64,000 nt of DNA from CAVOJV01 sp963696325 (GTDB taxonomy: Bacteria; Pseudomonadota; Gammaproteobacteria; Competibacterales; Competibacteraceae), in assembly GCA_963696325.1 (NCBI GenBank), contig CAVOJV010000034.1:1-64000 (forward strand), written 5' to 3'. Position 1 is the first letter of the stretch. Each line of letters starts with the position of its first letter. Of the stretch, positions 34,998 to 44,221 are shown in pieces. The translations under genes were made by a program, and so were the position numbers. A model generated the notes under the pieces. That model saw nothing but the letters and a program-made list of their open reading frames with translations. It did no database searches and had not been told where the DNA came from.

Positions 34998-35642
34998 CTA
35001 ACCAGGGCTCCAGCGGGTGAAATTAGCGAGTAGCCGTAGCCCGGCCTGGGCGCTTTTTTCCGGATGAAATTGCACCGCGAAGATGTTGTCGCGGGCGATG
35101 GCCGAGGTGAACATGAAAGCATAATGGGTCTTGCCCGCTTCGACGGTGGCTGTTGTCGGTAGCAAATAATAACTGTGCACGAAATAGAAGCGACTGTCTT
35201 GGGGGATGTCCCGCCACAAGGGGTGTTCGCTCAGTTGGTGAACCTGATTCCAACCCATGTGAGGAATCTTGAGTCGTTCACCAGTATCGGGATCGCGGAG
35301 CTTATCACCAAACCATACGACCCGACCGGGTAACACACCGAGGCAGGGAACGCCGCCGTTTTCCTCGCTGAAATCCATGAGCGCCTGAGGGCCTAGGCAA
35401 AGACCCAGAAACGGCTTGCTGGCCGCAGCCTCGCGCACGACCTCCACCAGTTGCAGGCGCTGCAGTTCCTGCATGCAGTCACCGATGGCCCCCTGGCCTG
35501 GAAAAACCACCCGGTCCGCCCGCAGGATATCGTCTGCTTGCTGGGTCACCAAGACTCGGACCTCTGGGGCTACGTACTCCAGCGCCTTGGCAACGGAACG
35601 CAGATTGCCCATTCCGTAATCGATAACTGCAATGCTTGCCAT
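34998..35642 (-). CDS. hisH: Imidazole glycerol phosphate synthase subunit HisH
   Basis: The glutamine amidotransferase that feeds ammonia to HisF. The 214 residues have the nucleophile Cys in L-G-L-C-L-G-P-Q and His/Glu in V-Q-F-H-P-E-K-S. The oxyanion region P-G-Q-G-A-I-G-D is intact. Confidence 0.96.
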   Translation of the reverse strand: MASIAVIDYGMGNLRSVAKALEYVAPEVRVLVTQQADDILRADRVVFPGQGAIGDCMQELQRLQLVEVVREAAASKPFLGLCLGPQALMDFSEENGGVPCLGVLPGRVVWFGDKLRDPDTGERLKIPHMGWNQVHQLSEHPLWRDIPQDSRFYFVHSYYLLPTTATVEAGKTHYAFMFTSAIARDNIFAVQFHPEKSAQAGLRLLANFTRWSPG

Positions 35643-35690
35643 TGGGAGTGTCCCGGGGTGATCAAAGAAATTGTCAACGGACGTGGCTCG

Positions 35691-36284
35691 CTACAAACTG
35701 CCTTTGGTAGATGGCATGACGCCCTGCATGCGCGGATCGCGCTCTACGGCCATGCGCAGGGCGCGGCCGAAAGCCTTGAACACAGTTTCGACGATATGGT
35801 GGGCGTTGCGGCCACGCAGGTTGTCGATATGCAGGGTAATCTGAGCGTGATTGACGAAGCCTTGGAAAAACTCCCGGAACAGGTCCACATCGAAATTATT
35901 GATTATCGCCCTGGGATATTCCACATGATACTCCAAGCCGGGACGACCGGAGCAATCCAGCACGACCCTGGACAAAGCCTCGTCCAGCGGTACGTAGGCA
36001 TGGCCATAGCGACGGATACCCTGTTTGTCTCCCAATGCCTGCTTAAAGGCTTGACCCAGAGTGATGCCGATGTCTTCCACCGTATGATGGGCGTCGATAT
36101 GCAAATCGCCATTGGCCTTGATATCCAAGTCTATCATGCCATGGCGGGCGATCTGGTCAAGCATGTGGTCGAGAAAGGGAACGCCGGTGGCGAACTTGGC
36201 GTCGCCCACCCCATCCAGGTTTACGAAAGCCCGGATCTGGGTTTCCAGGGTGTCGCGATTCACCGTAGCTGTGCGTGCTGACAT
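35691..36284 (-). CDS. hisB: Imidazoleglycerol-phosphate dehydratase
   Basis: HisB dehydrates IGP using Mn. The start at 36284 (M-S-A-R-T-A-T-V-N-R-D-T) gives the usual 197-residue monofunctional form, with the metal motifs D-A-H-H-T-V-E-D and G-R-N-A-H-H-I-V-E. It heads the cluster and is divergent from radC. TTGACT on the minus strand near 36330, followed by TATTAC with a 17-bp spacer, is a possible promoter. Confidence 0.95.
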   Translation of the reverse strand: MSARTATVNRDTLETQIRAFVNLDGVGDAKFATGVPFLDHMLDQIARHGMIDLDIKANGDLHIDAHHTVEDIGITLGQAFKQALGDKQGIRRYGHAYVPLDEALSRVVLDCSGRPGLEYHVEYPRAIINNFDVDLFREFFQGFVNHAQITLHIDNLRGRNAHHIVETVFKAFGRALRMAVERDPRMQGVMPSTKGSL

Positions 36285-36407
36285 GGAGATGCTGCTTTTG
36301 TAATAATTTAATGATTGAGAGGAGTCAAATTTTATAATAGCTCTTATTAAGCTACCGCGACTAGGTCGCGGGTCGAAAGAGACGGCTGAATTCACAAGGA
36401 GGTTACC

Positions 36408-37082
36408 ATGTCCATACGCGATTGGCCTGATGCAGAACGTCCTCGGGAAAAACTGCTGCGCCGGGGCGCCAGTGCCCTTTCCGATGCCGAACTATTAGCT
36501 ATCTTCCTGCGTACCGGAATCCCAGGCCGCAGCGCCGTGGACTTAGCTCGCGACCTGCTGAACCACTATGGGGGGCTGCGGCAGTTATTGGAAACGGACC
36601 AGGCCAGCTTTTGCAAAGAGCCTGGCCTGGGGCCGGCCAAATACGTGCAATTGCAGGCAGTGCTGGAATTGGGGCGGCGTTTCCTGGAAGAACAACTGCA
36701 ACGCGGCGACCCACTGCAGAGTGTGGCCGATACCCGCCGTTACCTCACTGCCAGATTGCGCCATCAACCTCATGAGGTGTTCGCCTGCCTGTTTCTGGAC
36801 AATCGCCACCGGGTGATCAGCTTCGAGGAATTGTTCTTCGGCACTATCGACGGCGCTTCGGTACACCCGCGCCAGGTGGTCAAGCGCGCGCTCTATCACA
36901 ACGCCGCCGCCCTGATTCTGGCCCATAATCACCCGTCGGGAATCGCCGAACCGAGCCGCGCCGATGAACAGATCACGCTGCGCCTGAAAGAGGCGCTGGC
37001 CTTGATCGATGTGCGGGTACTGGATCATTTCATCATCGGTGATGGTGAGGTCATCTCGTTTGCCGAGCGAGGATTGCTATAG
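36408..37082 (+). CDS. radC: RadC-family JAB1/MPN domain protein
   Basis: The 224 residues start after a strong AAGGAGG. An N-terminal helix-hairpin-helix-like part (E-P-G-L-G-P-A-K) precedes a metalloprotease-like JAB domain with zinc ligands in A-H-N-H-P-S-G and D-H-F-I-I-G-D-G. The old repair assignment of RadC is doubtful and its function is unsettled. It is usually next to dfp/coaBC; here it is divergent from hisB. Confidence 0.93.
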   Translation: MSIRDWPDAERPREKLLRRGASALSDAELLAIFLRTGIPGRSAVDLARDLLNHYGGLRQLLETDQASFCKEPGLGPAKYVQLQAVLELGRRFLEEQLQRGDPLQSVADTRRYLTARLRHQPHEVFACLFLDNRHRVISFEELFFGTIDGASVHPRQVVKRALYHNAAALILAHNHPSGIAEPSRADEQITLRLKEALALIDVRVLDHFIIGDGEVISFAERGLL

Positions 37083-37117
37083 ACCAACTGGCAAATAAGC
37101 CAGCAATAAGTTGAGCA

Positions 37118-38353
37118 TTATTCATTAATCTCATCACCTGTCAGTTTGTCATGACCGCATGGAAAGGCGGCAAGCGTTGCTGGTTTTGTGGTCGTCTCGG
37201 CAGCAAATGCAGGTCGCGCTTGAATCAGGACAGCAGGCTTCGCCAGCGCTTCTGAATCCACAGTGCGGCGCGAAGGATCGTAGCGCTTTGCGAAACGCAG
37301 CACCGGTTTCTCCAGATAGCGATAGCTCAGTTCGCCCGCGACAAAAGACGCAATGAGGCAAACGACAAGGAACAGAGCGTGCGGTAGGTAGCCTGGCACT
37401 CCAAACTGTGCCCACAGCCGCCCGAGTCCCGAGATCACCAGAACATGCCCTAAATAGGTGGAGTAGGACGAATCGCCCATCCATTTCAGACGGCTCAACG
37501 GCCCAGGCTGTCCGGACAGTTCGAGCGAGACGAGGCTGTAAACATAAAGGCAGCCCGGCACGCCATAGAGGAGAACCCGATTAAATTCGTCAACAAGAAG
37601 ATTCCCGGTAACTGATACGTACATCTCGTAGCCGCCGAAAGAAAGGACGAGGCCGATCGCGATAGCCAGTGCCGGGCGCTTGAGCAGGCGCTGCTCCGCC
37701 ACCAGTGCGACAGCGGCGCCCATCAGAAATTCCAGGTTCAGCGGGCTGCCGAGGAGCTTTAGCCATGGATTGGAAGGCTCGATTGCTAATTGCAGCGCGA
37801 TCATCGCTATATCGAAGCTCGCCCATGCGAACAGCGCGCACGGCAAGCGGCGCTCTGGGAGAAACAGGAGCAGCGAGAACCCGGCGCAGAAGTAAATCTC
37901 TTGGACCAATGACCAGCCAACCGGGATCAACGGCAAGTGTCGGTCGGGGAGGAGCAGGAAGGAAGTGAATAGGTTGACCTGGTTGCCGTCTGCGCTGTTT
38001 ACCATGTGCGGATGGAACAGGAAGACCGGCAGCACCAGCAGCGAATAGAACCACCACAGGGGGTAAATGCGTGTGAACCGGCGGTAGGCAAACGCTAACA
38101 TGCCACGCGCGTTGCCAAACCAGCCGCGCGTCGTGTAGACGATGAAAAATCCGCTGATCACGAAGAAGGTATCCACTGCCGCGTGGCCATGAGTCTTGAA
38201 TGGCAACGGGTAGAGCACTGGCGCGACTTGGCCGTACTTGAGTTCGACAAAGGAAAGATGAGCAAGCACGACCGTCAACAACGCCAAACCGCGCAGGCCC
38301 TGAACGCTCACGAGCATCGCGCGGTCACTAGGGAGCATCGCAATCTGGATCAT
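37118..38353 (-). CDS. Acyltransferase family 3 (OafA/YrhL-like) membrane protein
   Basis: The 411 residues have about ten hydrophobic segments and the family features V-Q-G-L-R-G-L-A near the start, H in V-V-L-A-H-L-S, A-V-D-T-F-F-V-I-S-G-F-F and R-R-F-T-R-I-Y-P. Such enzymes O-acylate surface polysaccharides in the inner membrane. A second start at 38317 is possible. No other polysaccharide gene is adjacent, so the target is unknown. Confidence 0.85.
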   Translation of the reverse strand: MIQIAMLPSDRAMLVSVQGLRGLALLTVVLAHLSFVELKYGQVAPVLYPLPFKTHGHAAVDTFFVISGFFIVYTTRGWFGNARGMLAFAYRRFTRIYPLWWFYSLLVLPVFLFHPHMVNSADGNQVNLFTSFLLLPDRHLPLIPVGWSLVQEIYFCAGFSLLLFLPERRLPCALFAWASFDIAMIALQLAIEPSNPWLKLLGSPLNLEFLMGAAVALVAEQRLLKRPALAIAIGLVLSFGGYEMYVSVTGNLLVDEFNRVLLYGVPGCLYVYSLVSLELSGQPGPLSRLKWMGDSSYSTYLGHVLVISGLGRLWAQFGVPGYLPHALFLVVCLIASFVAGELSYRYLEKPVLRFAKRYDPSRRTVDSEALAKPAVLIQARPAFAAETTTKPATLAAFPCGHDKLTGDEINE

Positions 38354-38890
38354 CTGTCAACCCCCGGACCTGCATGCGCCGATGCAGTAACTCCGACCGT
38401 GCGAACAGCTGGTCGCTTTCGTATAAGGTAGTAAATTTCTAGATTTCCCAAGCGCCTAGCCGTCGGAAGGAAGAAAACGGATCCACACGATGTCAGATTC
38501 GGCTTCAAGCTGTGCGTGTAAGTGTCGATGACCAAACGCCGCAGGACGCAGATGGTAGGCCAGGCCTGGAACAATTTCAACCACCGGGCATACGCTCGGC
38601 GGCGCCCCCCGGTTATCCGTATGATATTCGCGATCCGGGCGTCGTGTCCTCCATGGCGCGGCGTCATTCAAATCAGTGTTCTTTCAAAGGTCGCGATGTC
38701 GCTACCCATCAGCCTGTGGCGGTTATTCAATGACCCTGTCGCTAACAGCACGTGAGGCAATCACAGACCCATCCAGCTATGCTTGCACTGAGCAATTCTT
38801 TCAAGCCGGCAAGCGCTAAAGCTATCTATCCACCCTCCCAAATCCCGTCTAAAATGCTCGACTATTTGAATTTCAAGGTGGATCAGTATT
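38354..38890. other. Gene-poor stretch upstream of mnmG
   Basis: No recognisable gene lies in these 537 bases. Two overlapping minus-strand frames (38350-38667 and 38456-38671) show no domain that I know; they could be a decayed gene. The last 130 bases are AT-richer and should contain the mnmG promoter, but no pair of boxes is convincing. Confidence 0.4.
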
Positions 38891-40798
38891 ATGCATTATC
38901 CAGAGCATTTTGATGTGATTGTGATTGGCGGCGGCCATGCCGGCACCGAGGCCTGCATGGCGGCGGCGCGCATGGGCTTGCGCACCTTGCTGCTGACCCA
39001 TAATATCGAAACGGTTGGACAGATGAGCTGCAATCCGGCCATCGGCGGCATCGGCAAGGGGCATCTGGTTAAGGAGATTGATGCTCTGGGTGGGGTGATG
39101 GCCGGCGCTGCCGACCGTGGCGGTATCCAGTTCCGCGTTCTTAACGGCCGCAAAGGGCCGGCGGTAAGGGCCACCCGCGCCCAGGCCGACCGAGTATTGT
39201 ACAAAGCTGCGGTGCGTTCCCTGGTGGAGAATCAGCCCAACTTGCAGGTCTTTCAGCAGGCGGCCGACGACTTGATCGTGGAAGGCGAGCGCGTGGTGGG
39301 CGTCGTCACGCAAACCGGTATCCGCTTCGCTGCCGGTGCCGTCGTACTCACGACCGGCACTTTCCTGGCGGGGCGTATCCATGTGGGACTGGATAACTAC
39401 GAAGGCGGCCGGGCCGGTGATCCACCGGCTAATGCGTTGGCTGCCCGGTTACGGGAACTGCCCTTGCGGGTGGGCCGGCTCAAGACCGGCACCCCACCGC
39501 GTCTCGATGGCCGTTCCATTGACTATAGGCGGCTGACAGAACAACCCGGGGATATCCCCACCCCGGTGTTTTCTTATCTGGGTTCGGCGGCGGCGCATCC
39601 GCCACAAATTTCCTGCTGGATCACCCGCACCAACGAACGCACCCATGAAATCATCCGCTCGGGGTTGTCCCGTTCGCCCATGTATAGCGGCATTATCGAG
39701 GGGGTTGGGCCGCGCTACTGTCCCTCGGTGGAGGACAAGATCGTTCGCTTTGCCGACAAGGGATCCCACCAGATCTTCCTGGAACCGGAGGGCCTCAACA
39801 CTTTTGAGGTCTATCCCAATGGCATCTCCACCAGCCTGCCCTTCGATATACAATTCGCTCTGGTGCGCTCCATCGAGGGCCTGGAGGACGCCCATATCAC
39901 CCGGCCCGGCTATGCCATCGAATATGACTTCTTCGATCCCCGCGACCTGCGCTACTCGCTGGAGAGCCGCCACCTGGCTGGCCTGTTTCTGGCCGGCCAG
40001 GTCAATGGCACCACGGGTTATGAAGAGGCCGCTGCCCAGGGTCTGCTGGCGGGCATCAACGCCGCCCTCGGCGTGCAGGGCCGTGAATCCTGGTATCCGC
40101 GCCGAGATGAAGCCTACCTGGGCGTGCTGATTGACGATCTCATCACCAAAGGCACCAGTGAACCTTACCGCATGTTCACCAGCCGCGCCGAACACCGGCT
40201 GTTGCTGCGCGAGGATAATGCCGATTTGCGGCTTACCGAGCTTGGCCGCCACTTAGGGGTGGTGGACGAGGCGCGCTGGCAGGTTTTCGAAGCCAAGCGC
40301 GAGGCCATCGAGCGTGAGCGGCAACGGCTGGTGGATACCTGGGTGCGGCCAACCCAACTGAGCGATGCGGAGGCCCAGCAGCTACTGCAAGGGCCGTTGC
40401 TTAGGGAGGCCCGCGCCAGCGAGTTGCTGCGCCGCCCGGCGGTGAGCTATGCGGCGCTGATGAGATTGCCTGGCATTGGCCCCGGCGTCAGCGACCCCAC
40501 GGTTGCCGAGCAGGTGGATATTCAGAGCAAATACGCCGGTTACATCGACCGCCAGCAGGACGAGATCCAGCGCAGCCGCCGCCATGCAGAACTAGGGGTG
40601 CCGGTGGACCTGGATTACGGACAGGTACGCGGCTTGTCCGCCGAGGTAAGAGAGAAGCTCGCTAAACAACGCCCCGCCACGCTCGGGCAGGCGGCGCGTA
40701 TTCCCGGCGTGACGCCGGCAGCCATTTCCCTATTGCTGGTCCATCTCAAACGCGGGTCACATCGCCGCAGCGCCGGAATGCAGGCTATCCCTGTGTAG
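38891..40798 (+). CDS. mnmG: tRNA uridine-5-carboxymethylaminomethyl modification enzyme MnmG
   Basis: This FAD enzyme works with MnmE to form cmnm5U34. The 635 residues start with the Rossmann motif V-I-G-G-G-H-A-G-T-E-A, contain the two signature regions (C-N-P-A-I-G-G-I-G-K-G-H and G-Q-V-N-G-T-T-G-Y-E-E-A) and have a C-terminal helical domain. In most relatives rsmG follows directly; here DUF6489-like and signalling genes do. Confidence 0.96.
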   Translation: MHYPEHFDVIVIGGGHAGTEACMAAARMGLRTLLLTHNIETVGQMSCNPAIGGIGKGHLVKEIDALGGVMAGAADRGGIQFRVLNGRKGPAVRATRAQADRVLYKAAVRSLVENQPNLQVFQQAADDLIVEGERVVGVVTQTGIRFAAGAVVLTTGTFLAGRIHVGLDNYEGGRAGDPPANALAARLRELPLRVGRLKTGTPPRLDGRSIDYRRLTEQPGDIPTPVFSYLGSAAAHPPQISCWITRTNERTHEIIRSGLSRSPMYSGIIEGVGPRYCPSVEDKIVRFADKGSHQIFLEPEGLNTFEVYPNGISTSLPFDIQFALVRSIEGLEDAHITRPGYAIEYDFFDPRDLRYSLESRHLAGLFLAGQVNGTTGYEEAAAQGLLAGINAALGVQGRESWYPRRDEAYLGVLIDDLITKGTSEPYRMFTSRAEHRLLLREDNADLRLTELGRHLGVVDEARWQVFEAKREAIERERQRLVDTWVRPTQLSDAEAQQLLQGPLLREARASELLRRPAVSYAALMRLPGIGPGVSDPTVAEQVDIQSKYAGYIDRQQDEIQRSRRHAELGVPVDLDYGQVRGLSAEVREKLAKQRPATLGQAARIPGVTPAAISLLLVHLKRGSHRRSAGMQAIPV

Positions 40799-41019
40799 CG
40801 CCTCCTTGCCAGGAGTTCCGTCCCGCTTACTGCCCGCTTTCCTGCTTCTGCCGGAGCGGGCTACGGGGCACTGCTCTTTAAGCTGTTGTAGTTAATACCT
40901 AGAATACTAACTATATAACGCTGTCGGGGAGAAGATACGCGCATACCTTGCTATGATTTATCGTTAGCACTACCCCTACGCAAAATCCTGGCGGGCAACC
41001 CGACGATGAGTATGATCCG

Positions 41020-41295
41020 ATGAAAATAAACGTTAACGTTGAAGCTACAGCTCAAGAGATGCGCCAGTTTCTCGGCCTGCCCAATGTACAACCTTTACAG
41101 GATGAGGTTCTGCAAATGATCCGTGACAACATGCAAAAAGGAGTGACTGGTTTCGATGCCATGACCGTGTTGAAACCATTGTTCCCCACGCAGGTTCAGT
41201 CCATGGAAATGCTGCAAAAGACCTTTTGGGATGCCTTTGCCAAGGCTGACAGCGCAAGCAAGGAAGCACCGGGAAACCAGCCACCTGAAAAGTAG
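41020..41295 (+). CDS. Small conserved protein, DUF6489-like
   Basis: The 91 residues (M-K-I-N-V-N-V-E-A-T-A-Q-E-M-R-Q-F-L-G-L-P) resemble the DUF6489 family by memory. A helical middle with W-D-A-F near the C-terminus is reminiscent of phasin-like granule proteins, but that is weak. It precedes the response regulator on the same strand by 37 bp. Confidence 0.55.
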   Translation: MKINVNVEATAQEMRQFLGLPNVQPLQDEVLQMIRDNMQKGVTGFDAMTVLKPLFPTQVQSMEMLQKTFWDAFAKADSASKEAPGNQPPEK

Positions 41296-41332
41296 CGGCA
41301 TTAACGGGGTGCCTTGATAACCAGGAGTGACG

Positions 41333-41707
41333 ATGGCGAGCAAAATCCTAATAGTCGATGATGAACCGAATATCGTTCTTTCCCTGGAGTTCCTGATGAA
41401 GCAGGCGGGATTTCACGTGCGCACCGCCGCTGATGGGGAAGCGGCCCTGGCGGCGGTGGCGGCGGAGTGTCCCGACCTGGTACTGCTGGACGTGATGATG
41501 CCGCGCAAGAACGGTTATGAAGTATGTCAGTCCATCCGGGACGATCCGGCCTGCAAGGCTGTGCGCATTATCATGCTGACCGCCAAGGGGCGGGAGGTGG
41601 AGAGGGAGAAAGGACTGGCTCTGGGGGCCGATGATTACATAACCAAACCTTTCTCTACGCAGGAAGTAGTGGAAAAAGTGCAGGAACTGCTTGCCAGTGC
41701 CTCCTAA
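41333..41707 (+). CDS. Single-domain response regulator (CheY-like)
   Basis: The ATG at 41333 follows AGGAG with 6 bp spacing. The 124 residues are only a receiver domain: D-D-E near the start, the phospho-acceptor Asp in L-V-L-L-D-V-M-M-P, Thr in M-L-T-A-K and Lys in Y-I-T-K-P-F. No output domain. It is a good candidate target of the symporter-kinase at 44142, with the exonuclease fusion between them. Confidence 0.9.
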   Translation: MASKILIVDDEPNIVLSLEFLMKQAGFHVRTAADGEAALAAVAAECPDLVLLDVMMPRKNGYEVCQSIRDDPACKAVRIIMLTAKGREVEREKGLALGADDYITKPFSTQEVVEKVQELLASAS

Positions 41708-41743
41708 GGCGGCCAGCCAAGCGGATGCTAACAAAGGTGCGCC

Positions 41744-43858
41744 ATGAGTAATCGGGCGGTATTTTGGTCACTATTGTTAGTCCCGTTGCTGCTGGCGGGG
41801 GCATTGCTGGGCATCGCTGTTTGGCAATTGCCAAATTTGGTCCCGGATGCCTATCTGCAATCCCAGACCCTGATCTTTATCCTGAGCGGGGGATTCCTGC
41901 TGATCGCGGGCTTGGCTGCCATCTGGGCTGTCATCGATTGGCATTGCTTGATACCGTTGGGGGCGCTGGCCCACGGTACCCGCATCATCACTCGCAGCAA
42001 CCCAGGCTATCAATTGGAGCTGCCTCGCTCCCACCTGTTGGGGGATTTTCCCAAGATCCTGCATGAATTGGGCGAGGCGCTACACAAGGCCCGCCGCGAG
42101 GTGACCTCCGCCGTGGCTACCGGCATACGGGAGATCGAGGAGCAAAAGTCTCGCCTGGAAGTGGTGTTGCGGGAGATTTCCGAAGGCGTGCTGGTCTGCG
42201 ACGCCGATGCCCGCATCCTGCTCTATAACCCCGCGGCCATGAAATTGTTGCCGAACCGCGATGCCTTGGGACTGGGGCGCTCCCTGTACCGGTTATGGAC
42301 TCGGGCGCCCATCGAAAGCACCTTGGAGTTGTTATGTTACCGGCAGCAGCATTCCACCAGCGCTAACGCGTTTGTCAACGACGCCGAATTCATGTGCGCC
42401 ACGGTGGGTGACGAGTATATGCTGCATTGCCGCATGAGCCTGCTACCCTCCACGGCGGAGATAAAGTCCGCTTTCGTCATCACCTTTCGCGATGTCACCA
42501 GCCTGGCGGAACAAGCTCGCATCGACCAGCCCCTGCTCAAGACCCGGACCGAGGAATTGTGTCAACCTCTGGCCAATCTGCGGGCGGCGGCGGAAAACAT
42601 GTCGCGCTTTGCCGACATGGAACCAACCCAACGACAGATCTTCCAGCAGGTGATCGTCGATGAAAGCGCAGTCCTCAGCCAGCGCCTACAGGACCTCGCG
42701 CACGATCTGCGCCGCCTGTTCGCCACCCGCTGGCCCATGAATGATCTGTATTCTGCCGACCTGGCGGGCAGTGTGATGCGTTATTTTGAACAGCGCGGTG
42801 GTCCTCAAGTAACCATGATTGGTATGCCGCTGTGGCTGAACGTGGACAACCATTCAATCATGCTGCTGCTCAAGTATCTGATCGCTCAGCTTGCCGAGCG
42901 CGGTTGCGGTGATCGGTTTGAAATCGAATGCCTATTGGGGAACCGCCGGGTCTATCTGGATATCATCTGGGCGGGTAAGCCGGTGTCGGCGCACTGTATC
43001 GAAGGCTGGCTGAGCGACAGCGTGCAGGATATTGTGGGCGCCGCCACGGTAGGCGAGGTGCTGCGCCGTCATAACAGCGATCTATGGAGCCAGCCGCATC
43101 GGCAACCGGGATATTCTCTGTTGCGTCTGCCCTTGCCGGCCTCACGGCGGCAGTGGCAGGATCGTGACACAGTGCTAACGGAACGCCCGGAATTTTACGA
43201 CTTTACCTTGGGCCAGGATACGGCGCAGTTAGGAGAACTCGCAGAGCGGCCACTGACTAGTCTCAACTATGTGGTCTTCGATACCGAAACCACGGGGTTG
43301 GGACCCTCCAAAGGCGATGAAATCATTCAAATCGCGGGGGTACGCATCGTGAATAAACGTATTCTGCTCGGCGAGACGTTTAATCAACTGGTCAACCCCG
43401 GTAGGACTATTCCCAAGGCATCCATCCGCTTTCATGGTATTACCGACCAACACGTTAAGGATAAACCGTCCATTCAGGTGGTGCTGCCTCAATTCAAGGC
43501 GTTTGTAGAGGAGGATGACACGGTGCTAGTTGCTCATAATGCCGCCTTTGACATGAAATTTCTCCAGCTCAAGGAGGCTAGCACCGGCGTGCATTTTTCC
43601 AACCCTGTGCTGGATACCCTGTTATTGTCGGGCTTTTTGCATGACTATACCGAACAACATGATCTGGACGCCATCGCCGACCGTTTAGGGGTGGATGTCC
43701 ATGACCGTCATAATGCCTTGGGTGATACCCTGGTGACTGCCCAGGTATTTGTCAAATTGTTGGACTTGCTGGAGGCGCAGGGCGTCAAGACCTTGGGACA
43801 GGCTTTGGAAGCTTCGGAGAAGATGGTGGAAGTACGCAAGGAGCAGGCGCGTTTTTGA
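41744..43858 (+). CDS. Membrane-anchored PAS / degenerate kinase / DnaQ-like exonuclease fusion
   Basis: A 704-residue protein with two transmembrane helices (about 6-27 and 41-64), a charged HAMP-like linker, a PAS domain (about 140-250, L-R-E-I-S-E-G-V-L-V-C-D-A-D-A-R), and a kinase-like part. There the expected H-box reads L-C-Q-P-L-A-N-L-R, without the phosphorylatable His, and the ATPase lobe lacks clear N and G boxes. From about 505 there is a DEDDh 3'-5' exonuclease with D-T-E-T-T-G-L, N-A-A-F-D and H-N-A-L-G-D, all catalytic residues present. The kinase part probably senses or dimerises; the nuclease looks active. Substrate unknown. Confidence 0.75.
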   Translation: MSNRAVFWSLLLVPLLLAGALLGIAVWQLPNLVPDAYLQSQTLIFILSGGFLLIAGLAAIWAVIDWHCLIPLGALAHGTRIITRSNPGYQLELPRSHLLGDFPKILHELGEALHKARREVTSAVATGIREIEEQKSRLEVVLREISEGVLVCDADARILLYNPAAMKLLPNRDALGLGRSLYRLWTRAPIESTLELLCYRQQHSTSANAFVNDAEFMCATVGDEYMLHCRMSLLPSTAEIKSAFVITFRDVTSLAEQARIDQPLLKTRTEELCQPLANLRAAAENMSRFADMEPTQRQIFQQVIVDESAVLSQRLQDLAHDLRRLFATRWPMNDLYSADLAGSVMRYFEQRGGPQVTMIGMPLWLNVDNHSIMLLLKYLIAQLAERGCGDRFEIECLLGNRRVYLDIIWAGKPVSAHCIEGWLSDSVQDIVGAATVGEVLRRHNSDLWSQPHRQPGYSLLRLPLPASRRQWQDRDTVLTERPEFYDFTLGQDTAQLGELAERPLTSLNYVVFDTETTGLGPSKGDEIIQIAGVRIVNKRILLGETFNQLVNPGRTIPKASIRFHGITDQHVKDKPSIQVVLPQFKAFVEEDDTVLVAHNAAFDMKFLQLKEASTGVHFSNPVLDTLLLSGFLHDYTEQHDLDAIADRLGVDVHDRHNALGDTLVTAQVFVKLLDLLEAQGVKTLGQALEASEKMVEVRKEQARF

Positions 43859-43915
43859 GCGAAGTGCTCCCCGGCGTGGGAGTAAGAGCAAGTACGATTG
43901 ATGAGGGTCGGCGTC

Positions 43916-44221
43916 ATGATGTCAGAACAACAGCGCAAGGAATGCCTCGTCGTCCTGTTCGTGGTCGGTGCGCTGGCCCTGACCTATCCTCTGTTATCCC
44001 TGGTGGACTGGCTGCTGCTGCCCTTGGGGATTCCCATGTTGTATCTGTATATATTCGTAGTCTGGCTGGTCATCATCGTGCTGATGGCCCATCTCGTGGA
44101 AGGGTCCGAGTCGCGCACCAACGGCAGGGCCGAGCCTTTAAATGCTGAAAGATTGGATAATCATCGTCAGCGCGCTGGCTTACCTGGGGCTGCTGTTCGG
44201 AGTTGCCTATTACGGCGATAG
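43916..44221 (+). CDS. Small two-helix membrane protein
   Basis: The ATG at 43916 (GAGG 9 bp upstream) gives 101 residues. There are two hydrophobic segments (about 10-30 and 38-60, rich in Leu/Val/Ile) and a polar Arg/Asn-rich tail. Its last 80 bp overlap the start of the symporter-kinase gene, which suggests coupled translation and a partner role, like the small DUF485/DUF4212-type proteins that accompany SSS transporters. No family is assigned with certainty. Confidence 0.6.
   Translation: MMSEQQRKECLVVLFVVGALALTYPLLSLVDWLLLPLGIPMLYLYIFVVWLVIIVLMAHLVEGSESRTNGRAEPLNAERLDNHRQRAGLPGAAVRSCLLRR

Noticed and set aside
38350..38671. Two minus-strand ORFs upstream of mnmG
   Set aside because: Neither shows a ribosome site or family resemblance; reported only as a gene-poor stretch.
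40832..40861. Hairpin after mnmG (GCCCGCT/AGCGGGC)
   Set aside because: The loop is 16 nt and no T-run follows, so I did not call a terminator.
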